Origin: Ifrita kowaldi
Lineage: Eukaryota; Chordata; Aves; Passeriformes; Cinclosomatidae
DNA length: 64,000 nt
Assembly (NCBI GenBank): GCA_013398055.1
Contig: VZRS01002633.1
Location: 124,001 to 188,000, forward strand
Reading direction: 5' to 3'
The notes beneath the pieces were generated by a model that ran no database searches, was not told where the DNA came from, and worked only from the letters and a program-made list of their open reading frames with translations. A program made the position numbers and the translations under genes. Shown piece after piece: positions 48,901 through 61,589 of this stretch (position 1 is its first letter; each line of letters begins with the position of its first letter).

Positions 48901-51771
48901 CCTGCAGAGAGCCCAGTGCAGCTATCAGAGAAGCAAACCAGCATTAGACAAGCGAACTCCTTGTTAGTAAAACCATACAGAATTAAATAGCAGGAGAGAG
49001 ATTTAGTTTTCAGCCTGAATCATATTGGCTTAGAGATGTAGCATGCTATGTGGTAGACTCTGGCATAAGACCTCTTTTCTTGGATCAACCTGAGCTTTAT
49101 CGTGTTCAATCCTTGTTCTCTATCCGTTACATAATTTCACAGACTGTAGCTGCCTTTCACATTTTACACCTCAATGTGTGGTAAATTCAGGTCAGTGTCT
49201 CACAAAGCACAGCAGTAACAGGGCTGCTCTATCTGCAGTTGTTCAAGGAAATAAGCAAGGCAACATGCAACACCGGTGAGTGTCCTTCCACTGCTGACAT
49301 GGGGAATATGCAGAAAACCCCAGTGTTCACATAAATAAAGGTCAAAATTGTGTATTCTTGCAAAATACAAGGTGAATAAATAAAAAAATCCCTAAGTGTT
49401 TTTTCAAAATTGTCGAGCAGTCTCGTGCCTAGCACCCTGATCTGGGAAATGCATGTTTTGGAAGGTAATCTTCAAATCTTCTGAAGCATGTAGCATCTAC
49501 TTTGCGAGTATTAGCAGCAGTGAGATTTTTCTCATATAAATTTATCCTTTCTTTTTTAGTAAAATTCTGCAAGGCATCATTTAAAGGATTGAGGGATTTG
49601 CTAGCTAAATCTATTAACTGTGTACTGCTCTAGGATAAAAGTGTGAGTTTACTTGGGACAAGAAGTAGGGAACAGTGCATGTTCCTGCAACACTAGGACA
49701 GAAGTATAAGACCAGGTCCTCTGAGGCTGGATGTCTTGATCTAAGGAGAAATTGCATTTCACAGAGTAGGTGGATGCTCCTTAGGAAAGATAGTAGCAGA
49801 TAGATGCAAAACCTCCCACAATGCAGCCAAGCATGCTTTTCCTCACTGCCTTTTAAAGCAGATGCTAGAAGCAGTCCATGGTACAATGGAACCAGGCAAT
49901 TGCTTCTCTCTTTGAAGCAAAGCCTACAGCTTTCCCTTTCTTTGCTCTCCTGCATGGATGAGCGGTAAGGAGCAGCCTTCTGGCTGTAAAAAAAAAAATC
50001 AGGTAAAGTAGAGACTCTGTCCCAAAAGAAAACCTGCTTGCTTTTGTCTTCCTTCTCTGTCCCATAGCTAAATGGTTGTAGACATGAACCTGGCATTGTG
50101 TGCTTTGGTGCTGTCATAAGTGCCCTCAAACACAGGCCATGTCTGTAGACTGGCATCTTAAGATGCCGTTTTTAACACACTAAAATTTTAAGTACTAGCA
50201 ATCAGAACAAAATGGAGTTTTGGCTACCAACCCTCAATCCAAAGAGGCAGTGGCCTGATTTTGTCTGCCTGAGTCAGGACTGAGATTGCAAATCCCAGCA
50301 CTAGTCACTACCTTTTAAAATTTAAGCATCACTTGTACTGACAAATTGCTTTCTAAAGTGAAAACCTGGTATGACAACAGCTTGCTGGAGTTCCAGCAGG
50401 AACAGAGGAAAGAGGTACATCTCGTGTGCCTGGAACAGAGGATTGAGGGGATGATTCATGTCTCCTAATCATTGCTTATTGTAAAACATACCTTGGGCTC
50501 TTGGCAGAGTGTGGAGGTCCGCCTGTAGGCAAGCCTGAGGAAGATCCTGGGGGCAGAACCACACTTTTATGCTGTTCAGGAGGGTGTGGGGGAGCTCAGG
50601 TTGGCACCTGCCCCAGTGCTTTTCCTCTCTTTGGGAACAGATTGTTCAGTGTAACAAGCTCTGGAGGAAATGAAGAATAGCAGCAGTGGGTGAGTCTGTG
50701 CTTCTACAAAGCAGCAGATTCAGGTGTTGAACCTAAAGAACCTGGCCAGCCCTGGGAGAGTGGTTTACATGGTTAATTTTCTCTTTTTTGTGCTACTGAT
50801 TTTTCTTTTCATTGTGTTTGAAACTGGGAACACTTTGTTCGACATTAGTAGCCAATGGCAATAAGCTGTAGAGATGAGACTGCAGAGATGTAGGGCAGGG
50901 GGAAAGAAGGGGTGTGAGAAACTGAAATGGCAAGGTTGTGTTGGTGACTAGTGATGTGGAGGAAGAACATTTTTACCTGGTGTGCTTTGATGAGTGGTTA
51001 GGAGACTGTAGTAGGCAGGAAAATCTTTAGAGGCTGAGGTCGCGCATCTGGAGCACATCTGGTGCACAACAAAAGAAAATGGAGTAATTTCTGTTTTAAA
51101 TGAGCCTCTTTGAGAGATTTTTATTATCGTCTTTTTCAAGTTGGAGACATCTGAGCATATTTTTATTTGGGAGGGACCCAATATCAACTGCCGACTACAT
51201 CTCTGTGTGCATGGGAAGTAAGCTACTAATATGACTCACAGTGGTTCCATCTGTCACCTGTGGTCACAGCAGGTCTCACTACTCGGGTTTTTATGTGAAA
51301 TTGAATTCACTGAAAGTGTGATCATGTTTTTGAGATCTTACCATTCAAAGTCTGTTTGCAGACAAAAGCTTTATTATATGAACTGTCCTCATAAGGTTTC
51401 TCTTCCTTTCTGTTCAGCTGTGGTCCCAAAGTGCAAACTGTGTATTTTTCTGCTTGGGAGTAAAGATATATTTTCATTTTATTAAGAGAATACTTTGCCA
51501 TCACTGAAAAACTAGACTTTTCTAGAAATTAAGCATCTTGAAATGAAAATATTATGGGGCTGTGGGGGAGTTAAGATACTTCTGATTGAGGTAAAATGGG
51601 TCACATCATGCTCTGGAATGACTTCGAGTATCCTCGTACTTCCGGTGTTTCTCTCAGTTACCCCAGCTCAGATTCCACAGGTTGAGGGAAGTATTGGAAT
51701 AACTGTGCAAAAAAGTCTCCTCCCCTTTATACAGGGATAGATGAGGAGAGAGACGGAGGGAGAGAGTCTGA
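48901..51771. other. unannotated sequence
   Basis: Contains the longest frame of the window (180 codons, minus, 49614-50156). It has no domain, a non-protein-like composition and a second open frame nested on the same strand. I do not call it a gene. Confidence 0.5.
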
Positions 51772-51816
51772 GGATGGATGGATGGATGGATGGATGGATG
51801 GTTGGATGGATGGATA
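51772..51816 (+). repeat. (GGAT)n microsatellite
   Basis: About eleven GGAT units with a single interruption (GGTT). Likely to vary in length between individuals. Frames through it encode Trp-Met-Asp-Gly or Ile-His-Pro-Ser repeats and are artefacts of the repeat. Confidence 0.95.
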
Positions 51817-53172
51817 CACACCACCAAGTGTCTGTAGTCCCTGATGCAGCCCACCAGCCCCTGGCAAAGGTGCTGGCCCAGCAGATAAGTCCTGCTTACA
51901 CCCTGCCAGACACTCAGGTTTCCCAGCCCTATGAACCAAGCTGGTTCACACTAAAGGCAGGTGACCATTAGGATAGTGACTCGTTACCTGTGAAGTGCCT
52001 CAAAGTGGCCAGGAACAGAGGAAGGAAAAGCACAGGCAAAAGCAAGGCAAGCAGCAGCATTCTGTTATACAATTCACACACCTTTGATTGCTTTTGGGTT
52101 TGAGGTTACATGAACCTTGTCTTCATGTTGTCCAAAGTGAGATGTCTTTCTGTGAAACAAACTTTCCCCTGGCACTGGTGAGGCTCAGATTTGGTGGAAG
52201 TGCTACTCAGGCTCTGCGTTTGCTTTGTGCACAGTTGTGCATGTCAGCCTGGCTTTCACTTCATTTCCATGTGAGCAAGCAAAGAGCACCGTCACAGAGT
52301 CTCTGAGCAGCTTGCAGATGACTTGACATGACAAAACCAAAGTGCAGGATGCCAGCAATCAGTATCTCCCATAACTGTCTGTCACGTCTCCTCTCTTTTG
52401 CATCTAAAGCCAACCAAATAAATAGGGCAGGCAGCATTAGGGGGCGAGGCTGCTTGGGACCCCTTCTCCTGGTGGAGCAGGCCCACTTCAGCAGTGGTTG
52501 TGCACAGAAGGGCTGAGGTTCCCTTAACCCATTAAGAAAAGACGTGTTAGCTCGAGTGCCTGCCCAGCATGGTGGCAGCACAGGTGGCCCGGGGTCCATG
52601 GGCTGTGAAGAGGGGAGGCAGGAGATGGTGGCTGGACCACCAAGGACCATCCACTACACCATGCTCCAAGCCTGTGGGCAGCAGGGACAAGCAGGCTGCT
52701 GCCATGGCGTGGCTAATCCTGCCAGGCAGCAATGATGGGGTTCCCCTGGGTATGTCTTCCCTTGCAAGCCCAGCTCAGAGCAAATTCACAGCTAGTCATG
52801 TTTGCTGTTCCACTGGCATGTGGGGCAGACTTTTCTTCCTTGTCAAAGGTGACAGCAGCTGAAGAGCAACTGTTCCCTGCCAGCCTCTCTGGAGAAGTGT
52901 GGCCTTCATTAGTACTACCTCTTGCACTGTTGAAACTGAGCTTGAGACTATTTTGGTGAAGCAAAGGCAAGGACCTCCGCTGTGGCAGCCTTGGGAATGG
53001 CAATGCTGCTTTCAGGCAGGGCAGGCATAGTACAGGGGTGACTGCAAGGAGCCCTCCTGAGATTTAGGGAGGCCACAACCTGTCCCCTTTATTCTCACAG
53101 TTGGGTGTTTCACTAATCACTGCTCAGTTATGAAAAGCAGCTGAATTCTACCTTTCTATGGGTGGGGTCAAG

Positions 53173-53212
53173 AGCTCTCAGAGAAGGTCAGCAGCTCTCA
53201 GAGGAGGTTAAC
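53173..53212. repeat. 20 bp tandem repeat, two copies
   Basis: AGCTCTCAGAGAAGGTCAGC is followed directly by AGCTCTCAGAGGAGGTTAAC, with three differences. Confidence 0.85.
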
Positions 53213-56200
53213 AGTTCAAGCAGAAAATTTGTAGGGACCAGTAAATCTAATAAGGCTGAAAAGCTAGTGCTACAGGAGTCAATATAAAAAGTAATTAATG
53301 TATTTTCTGTCTGTTGGGAAAAATGAGAAACATTCCACATCTCACTGGAAAAGAAAGGAAAACCCTCAACTTGTTTGCAAACAGACTTGTGTTTCTGTGT
53401 TGAGCTGACTTTTAAAGAGAGTTTCATTAGGGGGACTGAAGCAGAGTGGGAGTGCCTGTGTAGCTAATTTGTTTGCTACTTGGAAATACTGAGGGTTTTT
53501 GGGTCTGTTTGCCTGATAACTACCCAAGGGATCCTGGTTTTCAAAGTACAGTGTTCTGTGGGGGTCTGTGCTCATTCTCTGGGTGGGACTGTGAGCTTAT
53601 CTTTAGTGGGAAATGGGAAATGACACAGGTATAGATAGCACAGAGCACAAATCTGTCCTAACCTTCCCAAAGGAGTGCTGCTTTCAGGCTCTTGCCCGAT
53701 ATCTGCACAACTCAGTGGAGGGATCGTTGGTGAGAAATACTGGACTGAAATGGAGCAGCTGTAGCATATAAGGCAAAATATTAAGAAGCCTTCAGTGAAA
53801 TGCCAAAGTACACAAACCATACCCAAGAAAAGAAGCTTTCTATCCATTCCTGAGTCAACATAGAATGGAGTATTGGAGATTCAGGCTGTAGGAGGGCTGA
53901 CTCTGGAGTTATGGGCTGAGGGGAGGAGCATTCAGTCAAGATGATTCCTGAAAAATGTAAGTTATTGTCTTTTTCTGAGCCCTCGCCCAAAGAAGAATGA
54001 ATCAGCTGAGGAAATATGGTTTTGACAGAGAAATAAAAGAAATTAGCTCAGACGTATTAGTTCTCAACAAGACAGCACAAAAGACAATTATCCAAACAGA
54101 GAGAAAATTTTACCCAGCCTTTTCTGTCTCTAATACTTAGCAGAGTCAGTAGAAGAAAACCTAGAGAAAAACCTCTCTGACTTCAAAGAGCAACAGCCCC
54201 CTCAGGGCAACTATCAACTCTTCACAAGTATCACCCTGCTCTGGGAACTCTCTGCCAGTATTCCTCTGGGTTTTGGAGGGGGAAATAACAGCAAAGCACC
54301 GCCATGTTCATGTCACCCTGTGCTGGAGAAATAGTGTCTTTTCTGAATTTGAAAATCCGTTCTGGACTACAGCAGGTTTTTTCTGTTGTATTTGTCTCTA
54401 TTTTGTATTGCTACATGAGCTTTTGAGAACATACGCAGCATCCCTTTAAAGATCCTTAAACTGTTGTCAGGACATTGGGGACAGGGTTTGCCTCAGCTTG
54501 TTGCAAGCTGCAGGCACAGCTTTATTGAGTGCTCTGGGGGGTAGCAAATGCACATCTCTAAAGGCCAGTCCTTTGCTCTCACTCCTGCCCATCTGTGTGC
54601 AATTAGACCATCACACTTCCAGACAATCACAATTACCTGGGTCCCTGCTTCATTTTGAGTGGTACCAGAAGCTTTCCCAGGGGAGAGAAGAGTAAGCCTG
54701 TAACCTTCTCTAGTTAATGTAGAGGTGAAGGCCGCGTGAAGGTTTCTGACATTAGAATGAAAGCTCAAATAACAGTCTTGACACTGAAGTCACCAAGGTT
54801 TCACATTAGACCTTGCAGGGAGCAGCTTAATTTCCTTCTTGGCGCTAGCACAGCTAAGAAAAGAGATAAGCAATAAAGAAGAGCAAAGCTTTTCTCTCAG
54901 GAGGGTTTTTTTAAGATCCTGCTCTGAGCTCCTAATATATCCAAATACCACTGTGGGGAAGATGTGAGGGGAGCCATTCTGAAGCTCTAGGACTCTATAA
55001 AATCAAAGCTGCTTTCTGTGGGATCCATGTTTGTGTGCTGAGTGCTCTGGCACAGCTGCTTCCAGATGCTGGAGTAAAGAATAGGCTTGAATTTTTACCT
55101 GGGCCAGACAGAAAGTCACTCAGGCTTTGCTGTGGTGCATAACAGGGCTGACGGCACTGTCCACATGATAGGTAAAGGGGCCCTATTTTCTGATTTCCCT
55201 TTGGGTTTGAAGAGCAGATGGTATTTTTGAGATCAACCACGTAGGTTTACACTAAATTCTCAGGAGATTGCTCTGAATAAACATGTGCTCATAACAAGGC
55301 TTTCACAGATGGAAATTCACACTGAGTTCCCCACAGCAGGCTATATAGCTTCCCTCTTCTCAGTAGATCTCAGACTCAAATTCATAACATATTCCTGCAA
55401 GTCTAGAGAAGACATGACAGGCCTCTTCCCAAGAGCTGATAGGGGGATGCAGGTAGAGATGAAGGACATTTATTTATTTAATAGATTTTGGGGGTTTTAT
55501 TATTTCGAAAAAAGATTTCTTAAATATGCATGTGCTTTGCATATCAGACTGAGGTCTGAGGATCTCTTGCTCTGAGCCCACTTTCATCTCATAGTATGAC
55601 CTGTTAGTGCCATTTGCCATAGCCTTGGGGAATCCACAACCAAGCAATGTGACCACCTGGGAAATTGCAAGGCAATGGGACCACCTTCAGGTGAATTTGT
55701 GTTCCCCTCTCTCCCAGTGTAGTCCCACAATCACATGAGATGTGGTCTTTGCTTTATCCCATGCTGGTGACGAGTAGGACAAGCTGGTGCCATCCAGACA
55801 GGTCTGTATCTGTAGCTTGCTCTGGTTTCAGTTGCCCCCTCTCAAAGCAGAGCTGGCCCCTGCTCCTCTGATGCAGTGAGCCAAAGGCACTGTTATCGTC
55901 CTTTTGCTGTGATCAGAAGGCCAATGTTAGTCCTTGCAGAGACATCTTTCCTTCTTCGTTTATTCAGCAGAATTTTGCAGTTTTTGAGTGATTTCCCTGC
56001 TAAGTCTTGGAATTCCCACTTTTTTCTGCAAGCAGGTGGTGTCTCATCACCATGAATTTAAAGACAGTTCCCCTTTGCAGAGGTTTCAGCTTGGGCCAGG
56101 GAAGTGAGGGGGTTGGTTGATTGTTTGGTTTTTTTCATTTTTGGAGTGTTCTGAATTATTGTCGATCAGCAATGTTGAGAATGGGGGTAAATTAGGTAGA

Positions 56201-56738
56201 TATGGGGAAGTTGAAACCATGGGTTTGCCTTCACTGTGCACGAAGATTCAGGGGAAAAAAAAGGTGATGGGACCGAATTCAGGAGTTCTGAGTTACAGAT
56301 TTCATAGTTTGGCACTCACCTAGGGAAAAATGAGACTATTAGATTCCTGTGCAACTAAAATTAAATTTAATATGTGGTTAATGTGAATACCATCAACTCA
56401 ATGCAAGGCAAGAGGCTTAGGGTAAATCTGAGTCCTCACTGCTAATAGGTTTAGGGCAATTAGTGCTTTGACTTCTGTAAGTCACATCTGTCACAGAAAA
56501 AATAACGAGGTCCTTTTCAGTTGCTGATGGGATAGATTGTGTCTCAAATTACTGAGCACAAGGAGATGTCACTATATCTCTTTAAAAAGGGGTAGTTTTA
56601 ACTCTGAGAAGCTGTCTGAATCTGTAACTTTTCTTATGACTGATTCATCCTTAAGTCCCTTTTGTAGGTCTCATGTCTTGGTTAAAAAATTCTTAACCTA
56701 AGGTTTTGGGAAAAAAAACTCCAAACACCATAATACCA

Positions 56739-56756
56739 CCAACCAACCAACCAACC
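56739..56756 (+). repeat. (CCAA)n microsatellite
   Basis: About four and a half CCAA units inside an A/C-rich patch. Confidence 0.85.
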
Positions 56757-58265
56757 AGGAAAAAAATTATGTAAATCTGTGAGTTTTCTGTGCAATTGAC
56801 ATTTTAAAAAATACTGTCTACCTTAATGCTATTTGTTTGGCTTTTTATCATTACTTTTTTTTTTAGTTAACAAAAGGGACTAAAAAAATGTGCCCTTTAA
56901 TTTTTACAAATTTTAAGAGATTGAACTTCTCTGTTAGATCCTTATTGGACAGCTGATGAACAATATTGATTTATTCAATAAGCAAAGTACAGGTTGTATT
57001 TATTGAACTGTTTTACTTTCCTACTCCCCCTGAATGTTATTTCTAAATTTAAATAAATGATAAATGGGAATTATTTACTGGAGTTAGTTTGGAGAAAACA
57101 TTGTTCTGTGGACGTTGTTTTTATTTTTCAATCTTTTTTGTAAATATAGTCTTTCTTTAGAACTCACTGTTGCCCTTACTCAGCATGGCACTTAAATATG
57201 TGCTTAAATTTAATCAACAGGGAGCATTCTCCCTATTCAGCAAAATGTTTGGGCATTTGCTGAGTTTTTAGCACATCAGTCAGTTGGAGATTTTTGTTTG
57301 GGTACAAGCTGATCTCAGTGGCTGTGTCCCTGGTGGTCCCATTGTGCAGGGAAGTAGGAACTTGCGACACCTTATCACGAGCCATGGCAAGTCCTGTCCC
57401 CTATGGATGAGAGGCCACCTGCACAACTGAGGCCAAGTGAGGTGACAGTTGTGGTTACTTCATTATCAGAGGTGATTGACATCTGTCTTTTCATCCCCCT
57501 GACCAGGACCCAGCACTGCATTTGATTTGTGTTAGGAAGGCTGGGAAAGCTGGAGAAACAAGAAGTTTGCAGCAGTTGCTCTTGTGTCTGCACCCTTTTC
57601 TTAGCCCTCCCATCCCTTTCTCCTGCACTGTCAGGACCATGGCAGCAGAGAGAGGAAAGGACTTGGCTAACATCAAAATACCTGCATCAAGGTGGTATTC
57701 TGTTAACTGCACTAACTTTTCTGGCCCTACATGCCACTACAGGGCACTACAGAGATATTAGTAAGCTGCTCAGGGAAAACTAGGCTTTTTATCAATATAT
57801 TTATACAAAACTGGTGTCACAGTCCATTCAGACCTTCCGAATTTACAGAGCAACATACTCTATGATTTAAACTTTTTTTCATAGGCTAATTAAGAAATAC
57901 AATAAACAAACATGACAAAATGGCTCAATTCCCTTTTTGCCCAGATAAGTTTATTATGTAAATCCACTTACACATAACTTATTACCCATAATTTGCAATG
58001 TCATGCACCTACCCTGCCTAACAGTGAGAGTGGTCATCATTCATCCTCCATCAAGTTGTGGGTGTCCCCTGTATACTCATTGCAGGAAGTATGGACGTGT
58101 CAGCAGTCTAGCTGCTCTTGGATCAGCTTCAAAAGCTGTTTGGGCAAACTGATGTTTTATACCCTCCAGCTTGGAGTTTTGGTCTATACCATTTCCATAC
58201 GTTAGTGGATTCTGAGGGAACTGCCAGACAAAGGATAGTGGCAAAACAGAGACAGAAATTTGAGG

Positions 58266-58299
58266 TGATAATAATACATGAGATGATAATAATACATGA
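58266..58299. repeat. 18 bp tandem repeat, two copies
   Basis: TGATAATAATACATGA occurs at 58266-58281 and 58284-58299, a period of 18 with no mismatch in the shared 16 bases. Confidence 0.9.
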
Positions 58300-59687
58300 T
58301 GGCCTCTGTCTGGCCACCTCTCCTGCTCTGTCTTTGACCTCATGGTGCTGATCCCACCATGTATCAGGCCTTAGCAAGAGCTGTGGTAGCCAAAACCTAA
58401 GCAGGAGTTGAGTGAACAGTCACAAACTGAGTATGAAAATACCCCAGTTGACTCTTTAGATTCAGGCACACAAAAGTGTCACTTCGTTATAAGGGCAGGG
58501 CATCAATAGCATGAAGCAAAAGCTTGCATTTGCTTTGTTCTTTCTCAGTGAAGAATTATCCGTTCTATGGTCAATGTCTTGGGGGTGTTTATCATTTTTT
58601 TTTAAAGTCAACACAGAAGTTGGAAGAAGTTTAGTGTGATTTCTTCAGTCTGCTGCTACCTGCAGCTGGTTTCCTTGGCAACCTTGATTGTACCCACTGC
58701 CTCCTAAGTGGGGACTCACCCAGATGTGTGGCTGGATACCCAGTACATACTCATGTGAGTTCAGATTTTGGCCACATTGGTGGCAATAGTACTCAGTTAG
58801 GACAGCCCCTCCATGTACTTTCTTCACTTTGAAGCCAGGTTACTTTCTAGAAAGAGATGCTGGATTTCATCCTCTTTTCTCCCAAGAAGATCAAGATGTA
58901 CTTGCTCAGGAAACTGAAATGTAACACAAAAATGTCCATAGAAAATTCAATTCAGGGTCAAGCTGGAGAGTTGGAAACTCCTGAAGCTGGCAAGAAGCAG
59001 CAATGTGAGGGATAGGATCCTCCTCCCCCTCGAGCCAGCAGATCCATGTGAGTAGACAGGAGCATCTCTTTGTGGTCCATCTCATTGTAGCTCAAACAAA
59101 TAGTTGGATGTTCCTCTTTCTCACCATGGGACAGCAATCTAAGGAAGCAAGTGTTCCCTGAAAAATTCCTGCTCTTCTCTCAGAGCAGTGGGAGAAGTGA
59201 TGGCTGTGATGGTATGAGGGCATGCCTGGGCCAGAGAGAGGTGATTTGTTCCATCACGCTGTCTGCTTAGTTCACCTTATTCTGGATGTCACTGCCATTG
59301 GGCTGCCCCAGCCCTTGGAACCCCACCATCAAGGGGACATTTTCCAAATACCTGCAGGGCATTTCTGTTAAATAATGTTTCTGTGCCTCAAAATGCACAG
59401 AAATGAGATTTTCAGAAGGACCTCAGCATTGAACACAAGTTAAAGCCAGCACAAGGCAGCTGTCAAGCTGCTTCTGGAAATCCCACTAAGCATCTGTCTT
59501 CATTGTAAGTGAGTAACTGAAAAGCTAAAATCCTTGACTTTCAGTTACACCTGAGCTCTCAATGACTAAGATTTTAAATTCTGACCTCAAGGCAGTTCTG
59601 AAAATGGGATAAATGATTTTACAGGATTTAGGTGAGGTTAACTTTTTGGGGGGGGCAAGGGGAAGAGGTAGCAGTTGGGAATTATTT

Positions 59688-59690
<3 letters not shown>

Positions 59691-59756
<66 letters not shown>
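59691..59756 (+). repeat. T66 homopolymer
   Basis: Sixty-six uninterrupted T, seen as poly(A) on the minus strand. It is far longer than any other homopolymer here. It could be the tail of a recent minus-strand retroposed copy, but the sequence at 59757-59900 was not recognised and no flanking duplication was found. Homopolymer sequencing error may have set its exact length. Confidence 0.9.
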
Positions 59757-59757
<1 letters not shown>

Positions 59758-61478
59758 AGGAAAGCTGCTCCAGGTGATTTTGCTTTGATTGATTCATTTT
59801 TGGAACATCTGATAAATTTTTATCAGCAACAGTTCAGCCTTGTGTAGTTTTTTTAGTTTTGTTTCTCTCTCTTTGTGAGAGCTACAGTCAATAGCCAAGC
59901 CTATAAGCAGCCCTTGCAGTGGGTCGTGATTTTGATTTACATTAGCAACAGCTGGGGCTGTATGGAATGACAGCAAATGCATTGACTTGTGTTCTTGGCA
60001 ACAACCTGTCTAGAGGCTTAGTTGCTTTGTTTCATGTTTGGAGTTTTGCTGCTTGCTGTTGGTGCTATTTTTATCCTACTTTTTAGATATGCTATTTGCT
60101 CACTTGAGTGAGACAGAAAAGGACAAATATCTCATGGCTGTGTGTTTTGTGATGTCTCAGGGCATAAGAAATAAGAGCAGAGCAAGAAAGAAAGTTAAAA
60201 TTAAGATCGTAAACTACAGAGGATAAAAAAAAGACCTGAAGATCTCTTGCATTTTTCTTGTCAAAGTTTTTGCCAGTCTCTTTTTTTTTTATTGACAAAG
60301 ACTTGCCTTTGTGAAAAAGTTCTTATATGAGTGAAGAGCCAACTTACTCTAAGTTATGTACTACTGCCATTTATTTTTCCTACACATCATTGCAGCTGCC
60401 AGAATATTACTGTAGTGGCTGCATGTGCAGCTCATAGCACAGGGCCTTGCTTAGGGGAAGAGCACCTCCTTTAGTCTGCTTATTTTAGAAACTTGGAGAC
60501 TAAATCTAATAAAATGTATCTATTATATGGGTGTGCTTTCAAATGCTCTTAAACTGTTATGACATGAATGTCTGGAGGCTAGTTAGGTTTGAGTTCACTA
60601 TAAATTTATCTAAGGCAATTATTATCACTATCCAAAGCAAGTTTCTTAATTTTCTTTAAAATGGTTTCAGTTCATTAATTCCTGGCTAAGCTTTAATTAT
60701 GCAGATGTTTGGAAGGCTCATATCCAGTCATGAATCTACTGGCTGCTGGAATAGAATTTTGAAATATTATAGGATTTTCTGTAATTATGTTTTTTTGATG
60801 AGGGAAAATAATTTGGTTTGAGTACATTTTATTTTCATTGGATCCAGTAATTCTCAAACTAGTCACTGAACTTCAGGAGACTTTTACCTAAGTGGGATAA
60901 CATGGTCTGGCACACAGCTAGGCCTGTATTCTGTAGAATATCCGGGTAAAAGAGGAGGGAAGAGAAGCCCAGGTAATTAGCACTGTCTTTATTAATCTTG
61001 TTGAACAAAACAAAACATAGAACTTTTGATGCAGTGATGCTGGGATATGGTATGGGGAAAATAAGGGATAATGTGTCTGTGGGTTTTGTGGGGGTTTGCC
61101 TAAATTCAGTAGTGCGTAAATCTGTGAAGAATTTCAGTGCCACCTAAGCAGATGAGAGGAATAGAGGCTGAAGCCCCTGACGTGTGAATGGTGCTGCAGG
61201 TCTGTATTGAGAGGGGACTGGGAAACAGGTAATCAGCTGGGCTGGGTGACGCAAGCAAAGCCCAAGCACAGCCTCAGCTGCCCCTGCCAAATACTCCTGA
61301 CTACTCTAGGACAGTGGTGATCCCTGGTCAGATGTTTAGTGCTTAGCAGCTCAGCCACAGGGCTGGGCTCTGATTGCAAGAGTGACCTTGAGTGGGCACT
61401 ATTTGCTGCCGTGGCCACCCTCACAATCCCAGCAGCAGCTCATCCTGGTGTCCAGCATCAGCCAGCCAAGCTAGGGCC
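59757..61478. other. unannotated sequence
   Basis: AT-rich, no gene or repeat family recognised. The first ~150 bases would be the body of any element whose poly(A) tail is the T66 run (minus strand), but I cannot identify it. Confidence 0.5.
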
Positions 61479-61589
61479 ATGGTCTGGGCTGGCCTGCGCC
61501 CCCTCCATGTGCTGCTGGCTCTGCTGTCACTGCTCAGCACAGGAGAGCAGCTCAGAGGATGTCCTTGCAAGGCACTTGGAGAAAATTGA
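61479..61589 (+). other. 36-codon frame resembling a signal peptide
   Basis: Starts at an ATG in good context (GGGCCATGG). The residues are MVWAGLRPLH, then VLLALLSLLS, then TGEQLRGC: a basic-tipped start, a hydrophobic core of about 10 residues and a polar small-residue region, as in a secretory signal peptide. The frame stops after 36 codons and no strong GT splice donor was seen at the end of the hydrophobic part. GC-rich CTG repeats often mimic such peptides, so chance is the likelier explanation. It could be a first coding exon only if transcript data support it. Confidence 0.12.

Larger units (their letters stand above)
51817..59690. other. unannotated 8 kb block
   Basis: No gene recognised. 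Positions 52400-53000 are GC-richer, so frames are open on both strands at once (up to 129 codons). That mutual openness argues for composition and not coding. Three short tandem repeats are listed separately. Confidence 0.5.

Noticed and set aside
49614..50156. Longest open frame (180 codons, minus strand)
   Set aside because: No domain, signal or repeat recognised, and composition is typical of random translation, rich in Ser, Cys, His and Phe. A second frame is open on the same strand. A frame of this length is unremarkable in 64 kb.
51772..51816. Regular repeats considered as a CRISPR-like array
   Set aside because: The units are 4 bp without spacers, and the sequence is vertebrate.
51654..51971. 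Repetitive peptides of Ile-His-Pro-Ser and Met-Asp-Gly-Trp type
   Set aside because: Translations of the GGAT microsatellite in different frames.
52261..53003. Dense open frames on both strands hinting at a GC-rich exon
   Set aside because: Openness on both strands at once follows from local GC content. No splice sites in frame and no recognisable protein motif.
59525..59847. Poly-Lys and poly-Phe containing frames
   Set aside because: Caused by the T66 homopolymer.
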